Shown here: positions 52,624 to 62,523 of the stretch, piece by piece
Numbering within the stretch: the stretch's first letter is position 1
How the letters are laid out: each line of letters starts with the position of its first letter
NCBI RefSeq assembly: GCF_002209355.2
Contig: NZ_CP106855.1
Coordinates: 124,001 to 188,000, forward strand
Source: Bdellovibrio sp. SKB1291214
Lineage (GTDB): Bacteria; Bdellovibrionota; Bdellovibrionia; Bdellovibrionales; Bdellovibrionaceae
Length of the DNA stretch: 64,000 nt
Direction of reading: 5' to 3'
Notes under the pieces: generated by a model
What the model saw: only the letters and a program-made list of their open reading frames with translations
What the model was told of the DNA's origin: nothing
Databases searched by the model: none
Translations under genes and position numbers: made by a program

Positions 52624-53163
52624 TTATGATTCAGACGAGTTGCCACGATCGCGAGCTACTTGTCCTTTGCGCGAACGAGCACTGGAAAATCCAGCTGCAT
52701 GCTTTCCCACGCTTTGAGGAGCATTGTCGAAGCGCGACTTCACATTTTCTTGACCGCGAGAATAAATTTTTTGTTTGGTTCTTTTTAAAAAACTTTCGCG
52801 AGGCTCATCCCCAATTTTCAGGTGCATCTTTGGTTGCTCCGTCAGACTTTTTTTACCACGAGCAGCTTTTGCTTTGCGTTTTTCGATGCGCTCTTTATTC
52901 AACACACGATCAAAGCGTTCCAATGTTTTTTCCATGCTGCGCAGACGGAAATTCAGCTCACGTAACGCAGTCTTATCATCAGCTTTTGCACGGGCATTTT
53001 TACGATGTTTTTTCACCACCTCAACAGCCTGTGCACGAGCCTTACGAATTCTTTCGCTAGGAATCTTTTTTAGGTCTGAATGACTTTGAGAAAATAGTTT
53101 GAATTCCGCTTTCGTTAGTCGTTTTTGCGCGGCTTTGTGTGAAGCCGGTACAGCTTGTGCCAT
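52624..53163 (-). CDS. basic lysine/arginine-rich protein of unknown function
   Basis: 179 residues from ATG 53163 (AAGGAG ahead; the longer frame lacks one). Very basic, helix-forming (VEVVKKHRKNARAKADDKTALRELNFRLRSMEKTLERFDRVLNKERIEKRKAKAARGKK), suggesting nucleic-acid binding. No fold recognised. Its end lies four bases before the CapA-like start, so they form an operon. Confidence 0.6.
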   Translation of the reverse strand: MAQAVPASHKAAQKRLTKAEFKLFSQSHSDLKKIPSERIRKARAQAVEVVKKHRKNARAKADDKTALRELNFRLRSMEKTLERFDRVLNKERIEKRKAKAARGKKSLTEQPKMHLKIGDEPRESFLKRTKQKIYSRGQENVKSRFDNAPQSVGKHAAGFSSARSRKGQVARDRGNSSES

Positions 53164-53281
53164 TACTTCTACTCCTTGTTGTGCGTATCTCAATGATAAG
53201 AGCAAGCTTCGCGCAGTCTCTATTGACAACTGCGCCCTTTGTTGGAAAGCATGATGGTAGGAATGAACGATTGGAGCCATC

Positions 53282-53824
53282 ATGAAAATCAAAAGAATCT
53301 GCGTCTATTGCGGAGCAAACCCTGGCAATAAGCCCGAGTACGCGCAAGCGGCTCGCGAGTTGGGACATCTTTTGGCCAAGAATAAAATCGAGTTGGTCTA
53401 TGGTGGAGGTAAGGTCGGTTTGATGGGTGCCATCGCTGATGCTGTCATGGAAAAAGGTGGCCAAGTGATCGGCATCATTCCTCAAAAATTAGTCGCCATG
53501 GAACAAGCACACGAAGGCATCACTGATTTGCGTGTTGTGAATGATATGCACGAACGCAAAGCAACCATGGCAACATTGGCGGATGCCTTTATCGCCTTGC
53601 CCGGTGGCTTTGGAACTTTGGAAGAGCTTTTTGAGGTCCTAACGTGGTCACAAATTGGTTATCATCAAAAGCCAATTGCTCTGGTAAATGTCATGGATTT
53701 TTATGGACATCTTGATACGTTCGTAAAACATGCGACCACTACGGGGCTGCTTCGCTCTGAGTATGCGCGCTATTTCCAACTAACGTCGACTCCACAAGAG
53801 GCTATCGATATCGTTCTTCGCTAG
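53282..53824 (+). CDS. LOG-family protein (cytokinin riboside 5'-monophosphate phosphoribohydrolase type)
   Basis: 180 residues. Hallmarks CVYCGANPGNKPEYAQAARELG, LVYGGGKVGLMGAIADAVMEKGG, and the catalytic PGGxGTxxE in IALPGGFGTLEELFEVLTWSQIG. Cleaves the N-glycosidic bond of nucleoside monophosphates (cytokinin or AMP/IMP type). In bacteria probably nucleotide metabolism. Confidence 0.92.
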   Translation: MKIKRICVYCGANPGNKPEYAQAARELGHLLAKNKIELVYGGGKVGLMGAIADAVMEKGGQVIGIIPQKLVAMEQAHEGITDLRVVNDMHERKATMATLADAFIALPGGFGTLEELFEVLTWSQIGYHQKPIALVNVMDFYGHLDTFVKHATTTGLLRSEYARYFQLTSTPQEAIDIVLR

Positions 53825-53867
53825 AATCATGATGGTTTCCCAAGTATTTCAAAAATGCAATTGGACA

Positions 53868-53886
53868 ACTAAACAAGTTGTTTAGT
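53868..53886 (+). promoter_or_regulatory. 19-bp perfect palindrome, operator candidate
   Basis: ACTAAACAA-G-TTGTTTAGT, ending 15 bases before ATG 53902, an ideal binding site for a dimeric regulator. TTGGAC lies at 53861. It shares TTGTTTA with the repeats at 37518. Confidence 0.55.
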
Positions 53887-53901
53887 AGTTAAATTGACGT
53901 A

Positions 53902-54546
53902 ATGGAATTCTTATTAAGACCCGAACCCTATATAGCTAGCTACCGTGCTGATTTGGAAGAGCTCTCAAAGCTTTTGCAGTCCTGCGGCTTCACGCTTCAG
54001 CCTTATAAAGATTTCAGCCTTCCTGAATTTCACAATCTTTTGCCTGAAACCCGTCAGCATGTGGCCCAAGCCCTTCATGCCTACGTGGGAGCTTTGAAAG
54101 CAGAGCTGCTTGAGGGCACCATGAATCCCGAGCGCTTCGTTCTTCAGTTTCTATTCCGAATTGGCCAGGCTCCGAATTCTGATCTGTACGACTTACTTCG
54201 TAACGAGCGTTATATTCAGATCTATAATCGCGATAATCTTCAAATTTTCCGCAGTCTTGCCTGCTATGAACGCTGCTCCTTCACACTTGAGCAATTGACC
54301 AGTCGTACTTGGTTTGAACTCTGGGAACGAGACAACCTCTTTTACATGGCATTTCTGGGCATGGCTCACAAAATGCGCGATGTGGTTAAATTCAGCTGCT
54401 TTAATTTTGATTTCCCATTCCATAAGGTCACTGAAATTGATTCCGCCATGAACTATTCCTTCCACTACAAGCTTAAAACCGTGTGTGGCTTAACTCGGCA
54501 GAATCAAATTCAATCAGCTTTGTTGATTGAGGACTGGGAATTCTAG
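53902..54546 (+). CDS. protein of unknown function
   Basis: 214 residues. No signal peptide or membrane helix. Mixed alpha composition with a notably aromatic C-terminal half (FELWERDNLFYMAFLGMAHKMRDVVKFSCFNFDFPFHKV). No known domain recognised. A perfect palindrome precedes it closely, so it is probably regulated. Ends 75 bases before rhlE. Confidence 0.55.
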   Translation: MEFLLRPEPYIASYRADLEELSKLLQSCGFTLQPYKDFSLPEFHNLLPETRQHVAQALHAYVGALKAELLEGTMNPERFVLQFLFRIGQAPNSDLYDLLRNERYIQIYNRDNLQIFRSLACYERCSFTLEQLTSRTWFELWERDNLFYMAFLGMAHKMRDVVKFSCFNFDFPFHKVTEIDSAMNYSFHYKLKTVCGLTRQNQIQSALLIEDWEF

Positions 54547-54621
54547 AAATCCCTGTATATTTGCTAGGATAAGGCTTTATACCTTGCGGTTTGGACAAGG
54601 ACCCTGTAGCTATTTGTCCCT

Positions 54622-56088
54622 ATGACTTCTTCTCAAAAATTCTCCGATCTTCCCCTTGTCGAACCTATCCAACGTGCTGTCGCTGAAACCGGCTACACAA
54701 CGCCAACTCCCATTCAGCAACAAGCGATTCCATATCTGTTGGAAGGCCGCGACCTTTTAGGCTGCGCTCAAACTGGCACTGGTAAAACAGCAGCCTTTGC
54801 CTTGCCTATCTTGAATCATCTGGCAAAACAATGGAATCGAGCTGAACCTAAGCATGCGCGCGTCCTTGTATTGGCTCCGACGCGTGAACTGGCGATTCAA
54901 ATTCATGAAAGCTTTCAAACGTACGGTAAGCATTTAAAAATCCGCACAGCTGTGATCTTTGGCGGAGTTGGACAAACTCCACAAGTTAAAGCGCTTTCAA
55001 GCGGCGTTGATGTGTTGATTGCAACGCCGGGGCGTTTGTTGGATTTGATTCAACAAAAATACCTGAAGCTCGATAAGCTTGAAGTTTTCGTCCTAGACGA
55101 AGCAGACCGTATGCTGGATATGGGGTTCCTTCCTGATATCCGCAAAGTTTTGACTTATTTGCCTAAACTTCGTCAGAACTTGTTCTTCTCGGCAACTATG
55201 CCCAAAGAAATTCAAAAGCTTGCGGATTCATTATTGGTAAATCCGGCAAAGGTTGAGGTCGCTCCGGTTTCTTCAACGGCCGAGATGATCGAACAATCCG
55301 TGATGTTCGTCGATAAAAGTAAAAAGCGCGATTTACTTCGTCACTTACTGGACGATAAGTCCTTCGATAAAGTGATCGTGTTCACAAGAACGAAACACGG
55401 TGCAAATCGTGTTGCTGAAGGTTTGGCTAAGAATCGCATCCCCGCTGAAGCTATTCATGGAAATAAATCTCAAAATGCACGTCAAAGATCTTTAGAGAAT
55501 CTGCGTGAAGGTAAAATCCGCGTGTTGGTGGCAACGGACATTGCAGCTCGCGGAATCGATATCGATGGCATCAGCCATGTGATCAACTTTGAACTTCCGA
55601 ACGAGTCAGAAAGCTACGTCCACAGAATCGGTCGTACAGCTCGTGCAGGAACTCAAGGTGTTGCGATTGCATTCTGTGACGCCGAAGAGCGTGCTTACTT
55701 ACGTGACATCGAACGCCTGATTGGCAAGTCGATCCCTGTAGTCACAGATCAACCGTATCACTCTGAAGAGGTTGCGGGCAGCAAGATCCTTTCTAAAGGC
55801 AAAGCAAAAGCAATGATCGAAGCGATGGAAAACCGACCCACAGTTGGTGGCTTTAAAAGCCGTCGCCGTTTGAACCCTCGTAAAAAACCACCAACGTTTG
55901 AACCTAAGGGTGGAGGCGCGAATGCTGATGCTTCCAAAGCTTCTGCCTCTAAACCTCATGCACCAAAACCTCATGGCGGTGGTCATGGCAATGGTCCTGG
56001 CCATGGTCCAAAAAAAAGTGGTGGCAACAAGCGACGCTTAGGTGGGTTCAGAGGGAACGGCAATAAAAGTGGAGGACCTAAAAAATGA
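54622..56088 (+). CDS. rhlE: DEAD-box RNA helicase, RhlE-like
   Basis: 488 residues. All motifs in order: Q motif [19 protein letters not shown], Ia [61 protein letters not shown]-terminal tail (about 400-488) is Lys/Arg/Gly/Asn/Pro/His-rich, an RNA-binding extension. Unwinds RNA in ribosome assembly or mRNA decay; cytoplasmic. Stop overlaps the hflX start (ATGA), coupling the two. Confidence 0.94.
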   Translation: MTSSQKFSDLPLVEPIQRAVAETGYTTPTPIQQQAIPYLLEGRDLLGCAQTGTGKTAAFALPILNHLAKQWNRAEPKHARVLVLAPTRELAIQIHESFQTYGKHLKIRTAVIFGGVGQTPQVKALSSGVDVLIATPGRLLDLIQQKYLKLDKLEVFVLDEADRMLDMGFLPDIRKVLTYLPKLRQNLFFSATMPKEIQKLADSLLVNPAKVEVAPVSSTAEMIEQSVMFVDKSKKRDLLRHLLDDKSFDKVIVFTRTKHGANRVAEGLAKNRIPAEAIHGNKSQNARQRSLENLREGKIRVLVATDIAARGIDIDGISHVINFELPNESESYVHRIGRTARAGTQGVAIAFCDAEERAYLRDIERLIGKSIPVVTDQPYHSEEVAGSKILSKGKAKAMIEAMENRPTVGGFKSRRRLNPRKKPPTFEPKGGGANADASKASASKPHAPKPHGGGHGNGPGHGPKKSGGNKRRLGGFRGNGNKSGGPKK

Positions 56089-57515
56089 GTCTTCATGAAA
56101 CTGCAGAAAACGTTCCTAAGGCTGTCCTTGTCGGCCTTCAAATCGGCAGAACTTCTGAACAAGAAGTTCAAAATTCTTTGGTGGAACTTTCGCGCCTGGT
56201 AACAACATTAGGTTTCGAAGTTATCGGTAAAATGCACCAACGCCGCACCTCCACCAAAAGCGCAAATGTTTTGGGCGATGGTAAGCTGATGGAGCTTGCA
56301 AAATGGACGGGCGGCACCGGTAAAGTGGCCCCCACTTTCATTAAGAAAAAACATAAAGCTGCTTTGAAATTTGAAAAAGAAGATGACGACGATATCTTTG
56401 ATCTTGCTGATGAAGAAACTTTTGAAGAACAAGGACCTGAAGATTTCGTCGAGGAAGAAAATCCTCAAGACCAAGCTCAATGGGTTATCTTTGACTGTGA
56501 TCTTTCCCCCCTTCAATTGCGCAATCTTGAAAGCGCCACGGGTGCTAAGGTTTTAGATCGCACAGGGGTGATCATTGAGATTTTCAGCCGCCATGCTCGC
56601 ACGCGTGCTGCTCGCTTGCAGGTTGAAATTGCTCGCCTGACTTATGTGGCTCCACGTATGCGTGGAGTTTCCAGCGGCGATGATGACCGCATGGGTGGTG
56701 GCGGTAAAGGTGTCGGTGAATCTGCGATCGAATTGGATCGTCGTAAAATCCGCGACCGTATCAAAGAACTCAAACAAGAATTGGGCTCGATTGGCCAAGA
56801 GCACCTCACTCGTCGTTCGCAACGTTCGCAGGAAGCTTGCGTAGCCCTTGTCGGCTACACCAATGCCGGTAAGTCTTCGTTGATGCGTGCGATGACTGGC
56901 AGCGATGTTTATGTCGCAGATAAATTGTTTGCGACCTTAGATACAACAGTTCGCGCGATTCAACCTGAAACTCGTCCGAAAATTTTGCTTTCAGATACAG
57001 TTGGGTTTATTAAAAAACTTCCACATGATCTGGTCGCATCTTTTAAGTCAACGCTGGACGAGGCGTTGAATGCTTCACTCTTGTTATACATGGTGGATGC
57101 AGCAGATCCCTCCTTCCGTTCTCAACTGGAAGTTACCAAAGCAACTTTGGCTGAAGTCGGTGCTGGTGAAATCCCAAGCTTACTTATTCTTAATAAGCGC
57201 GATTGTTTGACAGAGGAACAGGCGTCTAGTTTGGCGGTCGAATTTCCTGACGCGGTATTTTTGTCTACACGCAATCCTCAAGATATTGATGATTTGCGCG
57301 GCAGATTGGTCAAGTTCTTTGAAAATTCAATGCGCGAAGAAGAGATCTTTATTCCATATAAAGTTCAAGGGGTTATTGGCGATATTAGAGCACGTCTAAA
57401 GGTTTTAGGTGAAGAATACGATGAAAAAGGTGTTCGTCTAAAAGTCCGTGCAAATGCTGAGGATTTTGAAAAAATCGCGAAGAAAATTCGCGACGCTCTT
57501 ATAGACATAGAATAG
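56085..57515 (+). CDS. hflX: HflX-type GTPase
   Basis: 476 residues. N-terminal HflX domain ([44 protein letters not shown]), coiled linker, then GTPase with G1 [11 protein letters not shown]3 [18 protein letters not shown]4 NKRD. Splits stalled or heat-damaged ribosomes. Unusual acidic insertion at about 72-131 ([23 protein letters not shown]) within the N-domain, where other family members are compact. Translationally coupled to rhlE, consistent with ribosome maintenance. Confidence 0.93.
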   Translation: MSLHETAENVPKAVLVGLQIGRTSEQEVQNSLVELSRLVTTLGFEVIGKMHQRRTSTKSANVLGDGKLMELAKWTGGTGKVAPTFIKKKHKAALKFEKEDDDDIFDLADEETFEEQGPEDFVEEENPQDQAQWVIFDCDLSPLQLRNLESATGAKVLDRTGVIIEIFSRHARTRAARLQVEIARLTYVAPRMRGVSSGDDDRMGGGGKGVGESAIELDRRKIRDRIKELKQELGSIGQEHLTRRSQRSQEACVALVGYTNAGKSSLMRAMTGSDVYVADKLFATLDTTVRAIQPETRPKILLSDTVGFIKKLPHDLVASFKSTLDEALNASLLLYMVDAADPSFRSQLEVTKATLAEVGAGEIPSLLILNKRDCLTEEQASSLAVEFPDAVFLSTRNPQDIDDLRGRLVKFFENSMREEEIFIPYKVQGVIGDIRARLKVLGEEYDEKGVRLKVRANAEDFEKIAKKIRDALIDIE

Positions 57516-57576
57516 CTTAGTTTCATTAGAAAACTTTAACTCCAAAACTGACATCAAAACTTTTAAAGTAGCATCG

Positions 57577-58569
57577 ATGAAAACAGGTTTGTCGGTGCCA
57601 CTTTCAGTATTAGTCTCCACTCTAAGTTTGTTTCAGGGATCCCCTGCACAAGCTCAAGAGATCACGCCCTACTCTCCCAAGGACGAAAGAAAACTTTTAG
57701 GGCCTCGCTATGAAGGCCGCTTAGTTCCTTTGGCGCAAATGAATCAACTGACTGAATCTGATAGTGACGACACCATGATCTTCATTCACGGTAGGTCGGG
57801 TTCTATAAAAAACTTCACCCAATTATTATTGAACACGCCGAAATTTTCGGATTATCAACTTTACTATTTTGCCTATGATGATTTGCACCGTTCACTGAAA
57901 CGTTCTGCAGGTGATCTGGCATTGAATATTTTGAAACTCAAATCTCCACGCATCACCATCATTGCTCACAGCATGGGGGGACTGATTGCACGAGAGGCCT
58001 TAAACACGCTGACTCGAGCAGGACATAACGAACACCTGCCACAGATCCGGGTGATAAGCATCGATTCTCCGTGGCAAGGTGGCAGCTCAGTGAATGGCAA
58101 GCACAAGGGCGCAAACCTGGATGACATGGTCGAATACTTTATGCCAGCAGCCTTGGCAGATCTGCGTTCAAGTTCTGATTTTTTTCAACAGCTTTATAAA
58201 ACTGAATGGCCTAAACAGTTCAGCATGGAGCTGTACTTCGCTCAGCATGGGACGCAAGCTTTGGATCATCAGGAAGCTGCGATCCTTCGTTTACCGGAAA
58301 AGATCGCAAATCTTTTCACACTGAATGAACCGATGAAAGGTTCTTTGTATGAAATGAATTTCTGGAATGCGATTTCCACGTCGTCTCAGTATCCCGCTTT
58401 CGTGAACGAGCTTTCGGCTTTGCATGAATTTACGCAGTTAACTGCGGACGACGTAAAAAATCTTTTGGAAAAACACTATCCTCGGTTTCCAGGGGATCAC
58501 ACTTCCGTTTTAAATACTCATCCCTCAGCAGAAATGGATCTTTCCAAATATCTGCAAGCAGTCCTTTAA
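57577..58569 (+). CDS. secreted alpha/beta-hydrolase (esterase/PGAP1-like)
   Basis: 330 residues. Signal peptide about 1-26 (ending AQAQ). Catalytic fold: MIFIHGRSGSIKNFTQLL oxyanion region, Ser132 in IIAHSMGGLIAREAL, His possibly in PGDHTSVLNTHP near the C-terminus and an Asp in SIDSPWQG context. Likely an extracytoplasmic esterase or lipase. In a predator it could act on prey lipids; inference only. Confidence 0.82.
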   Translation: MKTGLSVPLSVLVSTLSLFQGSPAQAQEITPYSPKDERKLLGPRYEGRLVPLAQMNQLTESDSDDTMIFIHGRSGSIKNFTQLLLNTPKFSDYQLYYFAYDDLHRSLKRSAGDLALNILKLKSPRITIIAHSMGGLIAREALNTLTRAGHNEHLPQIRVISIDSPWQGGSSVNGKHKGANLDDMVEYFMPAALADLRSSSDFFQQLYKTEWPKQFSMELYFAQHGTQALDHQEAAILRLPEKIANLFTLNEPMKGSLYEMNFWNAISTSSQYPAFVNELSALHEFTQLTADDVKNLLEKHYPRFPGDHTSVLNTHPSAEMDLSKYLQAVL

Positions 58570-59825
58570 TGGATGGGTGGCACCGAGTTGATCGGGCCAC
58601 CTGTGGTATGCCCAGTTTTGTGAAAACGCGGATATAGAATAAATAAAATCCATGAAACAACACTAAACAGGCCCGCTAAGAAATATGCTGAGCCCGGGAA
58701 CTGAACGGATGCTTGCTCTGATGTGAACTTGGCAAAAACGTCCGTGTAAATCAATGGTCCCAAAATCGATGTTAAACTTGCGATGGAAATCAAAGAACCC
58801 TGCAGCTCTCCTTGCTCTTGCGGCGGAGTATCTTTAGAAATCAAAGACATCGAAGCGGGTCCTGTCACTCCATTCAGGCACGTCAACGCTAGCACCGCAT
58901 AGAGCATCCATCCATGAGTTGCAAAGGCGTATCCAAAATAGGCCGAAACGCTAAAGAAAATACCGATGTTCAGTGCCTTCATCTCTCCCCATTTCGGGAC
59001 GATGAGGCGAGTCAAATAGCCTTGTACAAAGGCGACCGATAATCCGACAAAGGATAAAGACAGTCCGACTTCGAAAGTGGACCAATTAAATTTGTACTGC
59101 GTATACAACGTCCAAATACTTGGATGTGACTGCCCAGACAAATACAATAAAAAGTAAATCCACACCATCACGCGCATTCCAGGCTTAAACAAAATCCGCA
59201 TCAACGATGCAAATGGATTTAGTTTTCCCCAACTCATTTTGCGGCGGTGAGCTTCGTCCAAGGACTCTGGCAAAATGAAATATCCAAAGGCAAAGTTTAA
59301 TAAGTTGAATACCGCAGCTGCGATGAACGGAGCTTGATGTCCATAGTGGCCCAAGATACCGCCCAGCCCCGGTCCTACGATAAAACCTAATCCGAAGGCC
59401 GCTCCAATCATACCGAAATTCGCTGAACGATTTGAGTCATCAGAAATATCCGCCATGTAAGAACTTGCGACGGTCATGCTAGCCCCCGTAAGTCCAGAGA
59501 CGATACGTCCCGCAAACAGAATTCCCAAGGTCGGTGCAAAGGCCATCAAAAGGTAATCGAGTCCTGCCCCTAACAAAGAGACGAGTAATACGGGTCTGCG
59601 CCCAAAGCGATCTGAAAGTGAACCCAACACGGGCGAAGCCAAGAACTGCATCAGGGCGTAGATCGAGATAAAGTAGCCGTAGTAATGATTCACAAACGAG
59701 GGATCATGACCAAAGCGACGTATAACATCTGGAAAAACTGGAATTAAAACTCCAATCCCCAACGCATCTAAAAAGATTGTCGCAAAAATAAAACGTACAC
59801 TTGCTGATGATGACTTCTGCTTCAT
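58566..59825 (-). CDS. MFS transporter, drug-efflux (TetA-like) type
   Basis: 419 residues, twelve membrane helices. MFS motif A GSLSDRFGRRPVLLVSL in the first loop and RIVSGLTGASMTVASSYMADISD after it, with GMIGAAFGLGFIVGPGLGG (motif C, antiporter signature). Suggests proton-coupled export of a small molecule. The last four bases overlap the esterase gene end; convergent. Confidence 0.88.
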   Translation of the reverse strand: MKQKSSSASVRFIFATIFLDALGIGVLIPVFPDVIRRFGHDPSFVNHYYGYFISIYALMQFLASPVLGSLSDRFGRRPVLLVSLLGAGLDYLLMAFAPTLGILFAGRIVSGLTGASMTVASSYMADISDDSNRSANFGMIGAAFGLGFIVGPGLGGILGHYGHQAPFIAAAVFNLLNFAFGYFILPESLDEAHRRKMSWGKLNPFASLMRILFKPGMRVMVWIYFLLYLSGQSHPSIWTLYTQYKFNWSTFEVGLSLSFVGLSVAFVQGYLTRLIVPKWGEMKALNIGIFFSVSAYFGYAFATHGWMLYAVLALTCLNGVTGPASMSLISKDTPPQEQGELQGSLISIASLTSILGPLIYTDVFAKFTSEQASVQFPGSAYFLAGLFSVVSWILFILYPRFHKTGHTTGGPINSVPPIH

Positions 59826-59908
59826 AATTCTCTCACTGTGATGATTGAGTAATTATTCTTTTATTAGCTATCTTTCACAAGTGGGAAATCAAACAGCGAT
59901 GTGTTAGC

Positions 59909-60547
59909 ATGGATCTATCGGAGGTTCCTATTTATCAAGGTGAGCGCTTCAATAGTATTAGCCACTTGATCGGTGCTGTTCTCGCAGTCGCGGGGACTTC
60001 TGTACTTGTGACATTAGCAAGCATTCAAGGTGATCTGATTAAGATTGTCAGTACCAGTGTTTATGGTGGGATGCTAGTTCTGCTTTATACCATTTCGACT
60101 CTATATCACAGCTTTCAAGGCCGAGCGAAAAAGATCCTGCAAAAACTTGATCACATGGCCATCTATTTATTAATCGCAGGAACCTACACTCCTTTCACGT
60201 TGATCACGTTGCATGGCCCTTGGGGCTGGTGGTTGTTTGGCATTAATTGGTCGCTGGCGCTGATTGGAATTATTTTTGAGCTGACTCTGTCCCATCGCAC
60301 GCGCATTCCATCCATGATTATTTATGTCGTGATGGGATGGTTGATTGTTGTGGCGATGAAACCACTTACGCAAAACTTGGATCCACGGGGTATGACGTTG
60401 TTAGCAACTGGTGGTGTTCTGTACACCGGTGGTATCGCGTTCTTTTTATTCGACGAAAAAGTGAAGCACTTCCATGGCATCTGGCATCTCTTTGTTATGG
60501 CGGGCAGCATCAGTCAGTACTTCTGCATTCTTTACTATCTTGTTTAA
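59909..60547 (+). CDS. HlyIII/YqfA (PAQR-type) membrane protein
   Basis: 212 residues, seven membrane helices. Family features: FNSISHLIGAVLAVAG, ISTLYHSFQG, LDHMAIYLLIAGTYTPFTLI and the terminal IWHLFVMAGSISQYFCILY. The conserved Ser/His/Asp residues could bind zinc as in the adiponectin-receptor-like fold. Named hemolysin III in Bacillus; bacterial role uncertain, membrane homeostasis is likely. Confidence 0.92.
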   Translation: MDLSEVPIYQGERFNSISHLIGAVLAVAGTSVLVTLASIQGDLIKIVSTSVYGGMLVLLYTISTLYHSFQGRAKKILQKLDHMAIYLLIAGTYTPFTLITLHGPWGWWLFGINWSLALIGIIFELTLSHRTRIPSMIIYVVMGWLIVVAMKPLTQNLDPRGMTLLATGGVLYTGGIAFFLFDEKVKHFHGIWHLFVMAGSISQYFCILYYLV

Positions 60548-60650
60548 AGCTTTTTTGAATCTATCTAAACTGAAAAGCAAAACGGCCTCTCGACGCTCGT
60601 GCAAATAATTAGACACGGCCTAGCCAGCTGTTCATAAATACGAATTCCTT

Positions 60651-61271
60651 GTGCTACCATATGTGAAATACAAGGACTTCGTTTTGCAGAAACAACTCTC
60701 AAACCTTTTTGTCGGCACTCAACCTCTGGATTTATCTCAGACGCTGGAACGTTATGCTTGCGTGTCGTTGATTCTGCGTGGACCGTTGGACGATTTACAG
60801 ATTGGTTTTATCCAACGAGCTGTTCAACCGAATGATCGTTGGTCAGGACAAATAGCTTTTCCCGGCGGAAAAAAAGAAGATATTGATTCGTCTGCTTTGG
60901 CGACGGCTCTTCGTGAGACGCAGGAGGAAGTCGGTATCATTTTGACGCCCGATGAAATGGTAGGCCGCTTGGATGATATACAGGCGCGTAAAGCGGGTTC
61001 TTTGTTGGATTTCTTCATACGCCCTTTCGTGTTTTATACTGAGAGAGATTTTGCGATCCAATTAGATCCGAATGAAGTGGCAGATTTCTTTTGGGTTCCC
61101 CTTAAACAGCTGGATAATCCCGATCGCAAAACCACTTATGAGCTGACTCGCGAGCAAATGCTGCTGCAGCTTCCAGCCATTTCCTTGGACCGCGAGATTC
61201 CACTCTGGGGTTTGTCTTATATGATCACTCAGGATCTTTTGATTAGACTAAAAACTCAGATCTCATTTTGA
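60651..61271 (+). CDS. Nudix hydrolase, CoA diphosphatase (NudL/YeaB) type
   Basis: 206 residues from GTG 60651; a TTG at 60684 (AAGGAC ahead) is an alternative start. Pattern LILRGPLDDLQIGFIQRAVQPNDRWSGQIAFPGGKKEDIDSSALATALRETQEEVGI is the NuCoA motif followed by the Nudix box, specific for CoA pyrophosphatases. Degrades CoA or oxidised CoA to adenosine phosphates. C-terminus short compared with some members. Confidence 0.85.
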   Translation: MLPYVKYKDFVLQKQLSNLFVGTQPLDLSQTLERYACVSLILRGPLDDLQIGFIQRAVQPNDRWSGQIAFPGGKKEDIDSSALATALRETQEEVGIILTPDEMVGRLDDIQARKAGSLLDFFIRPFVFYTERDFAIQLDPNEVADFFWVPLKQLDNPDRKTTYELTREQMLLQLPAISLDREIPLWGLSYMITQDLLIRLKTQISF

Positions 61272-61309
61272 GATTCTTTGGTTTTTTTTGAAAAACTGAA
61301 ATTTTCCCC

Positions 61310-61336
61310 TCAACTCTCCAAAGGTCTAGCCGATAG
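61310..61336 (+). promoter_or_regulatory. sigma-28 (FliA)-like promoter of the 29-codon ORF
   Basis: TCAACTCT, 11-base spacer, GCCGATAG: the same -35 octamer and spacing as at 42701 with one base different in the -10. A TATAAT at 61338-61343 overlaps the start-site region and could be a separate sigma-70 -10. Confidence 0.65.
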
Positions 61337-61382
61337 GTATAATATCAGAGGCCACGTAGGTGGCGAGCGAAAGGAGCCTTGA

Positions 61383-61472
61383 ATGGCACTCAAGCATGTA
61401 GCACGTTTGGAACACATTCTATCCACGGAGATTCGTGAATTGAATGACCTTCTCGAGACAGGACCACCGTAG
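61383..61472 (+). CDS. 29-residue micro-protein candidate
   Basis: ATG 61383 follows a near-perfect ribosome site (AAAGGAGCC), has a promoter ahead and a strong terminator behind, and no longer gene in between. Sequence MALKHVARLEHIL then STEIRELNDLLETGPP: an amphipathic helix with hydrophobic heptads, soluble, no Cys. Too short for family recognition. The expression signals are the main argument; it may also be an abundantly transcribed small RNA whose ORF is incidental. Confidence 0.5.
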   Translation: MALKHVARLEHILSTEIRELNDLLETGPP

Positions 61473-61512
61473 CTACCATCCTCCCAGCCTAGTAATAAAT
61501 GGGAAGATTAAC

Positions 61513-61550
61513 TAAAAAAAACCAGAACGCGTTTCGTTCTGGTTTTTTTG
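61513..61550. terminator. bidirectional intrinsic terminator
   Basis: ACCAGAACG/CGTTCTGGT stem (61521-61529, 61535-61543) with A- and T-runs on either side, ending both the 29-codon transcript and the barrel-protein gene. Confidence 0.85.
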
Positions 61551-61566
61551 TTTTTAAAAGCAATCC

Positions 61567-62523
61567 CTACAAAATCGAGAACGTCGTCGCAAAATTCACA
61601 GTCGTTGAGTCTGCAGAAAAAGTCTTAGGATAAAAATTAAAATACGGAGCAAAGTACACATCACGAGTGAAAGCGTAACCAAAGCCCAAACGTTGGCTGA
61701 GAGTTCTGTTCCACAAGACTGTGTTATCTTCAGTCCCGCGTGGGTTATTGAAATTTAGCGCCAAAGAACTGTAAGTGCTGAACTTGTCCGAGAATGCATA
61801 TTTAATTTGTGGATAAAAGCCTAAAGAATAGCGGCCTGTCGTAAGCTCTTTCTTAGCTTTTTGATCTGGTCCACGATCAAAGAAATAGTAATTAAAAGAA
61901 GCATCAATACCGACACCTACACGACTTGTCCCGAAGTTGTATAAAAGAGAAGTATCGTAACCCACACCCGCATATTCGCCAATGTCACGGTAGGTTTGAT
62001 TTGTTACGTAAGTAGCACTTACGCCATTTCGCATCTGCAGATCACCCACGCGCCCGTTACGGTCATAGCTGATATATGGATTCTTTGCCTCGTAACGGCG
62101 AGTTTCTTCATTGAATGGCGTCAGCATGTTTACGCCAGTCCCCAAAGACAATGCACTTTTAGAATCGAAACGGAAACGAGTTCCGAAAGAACCACCAAAA
62201 GATGTATCGCAGGCGCACACGCTGCCATCTGGATTTGGTTGTTTGTCATCAGATAGTCTGCCCACCGGAGGACCTGAATAGCTTAGAGAGAATTTCAAAG
62301 AATAGCGAGACAACGAACCTGAATCCGCTTTCATGCGTGCATCTGTGATGTCTTTATCGTCTTCAAATTTTTTATTTAAAACAGTTCCGGTTTTCAACGT
62401 GGAGGTTTGAGTGCCTGACTCAGCTTCTGTTGCCACGGGGCTTGGCAAAGACAGTTTAGAGGTTTGTCCAAAGGCATTGATCGACAGTCCAAGAAGGGCC
62501 GAGGCCAAAATTGCTTTGCGCAT
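61567..62523 (-). CDS. outer-membrane beta-barrel protein candidate
   Basis: 318 residues. Signal peptide 1-19 (ending AFGQ). From about 75 alternating polar/hydrophobic strands with many aromatics (SLKFSLSYSGPP, SFGTRFRFDS, SLLYNFGTSRVGVGIDASFNYYFF, YSLGFYPQIKYAF, FATTFSIL) suggest a 12-14-strand porin-like barrel; the C-terminal residue is not aromatic, so the usual beta-barrel signal is weak. One CAC pair. Function unknown. Confidence 0.7.
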   Translation of the reverse strand: MRKAILASALLGLSINAFGQTSKLSLPSPVATEAESGTQTSTLKTGTVLNKKFEDDKDITDARMKADSGSLSRYSLKFSLSYSGPPVGRLSDDKQPNPDGSVCACDTSFGGSFGTRFRFDSKSALSLGTGVNMLTPFNEETRRYEAKNPYISYDRNGRVGDLQMRNGVSATYVTNQTYRDIGEYAGVGYDTSLLYNFGTSRVGVGIDASFNYYFFDRGPDQKAKKELTTGRYSLGFYPQIKYAFSDKFSTYSSLALNFNNPRGTEDNTVLWNRTLSQRLGFGYAFTRDVYFAPYFNFYPKTFSADSTTVNFATTFSIL

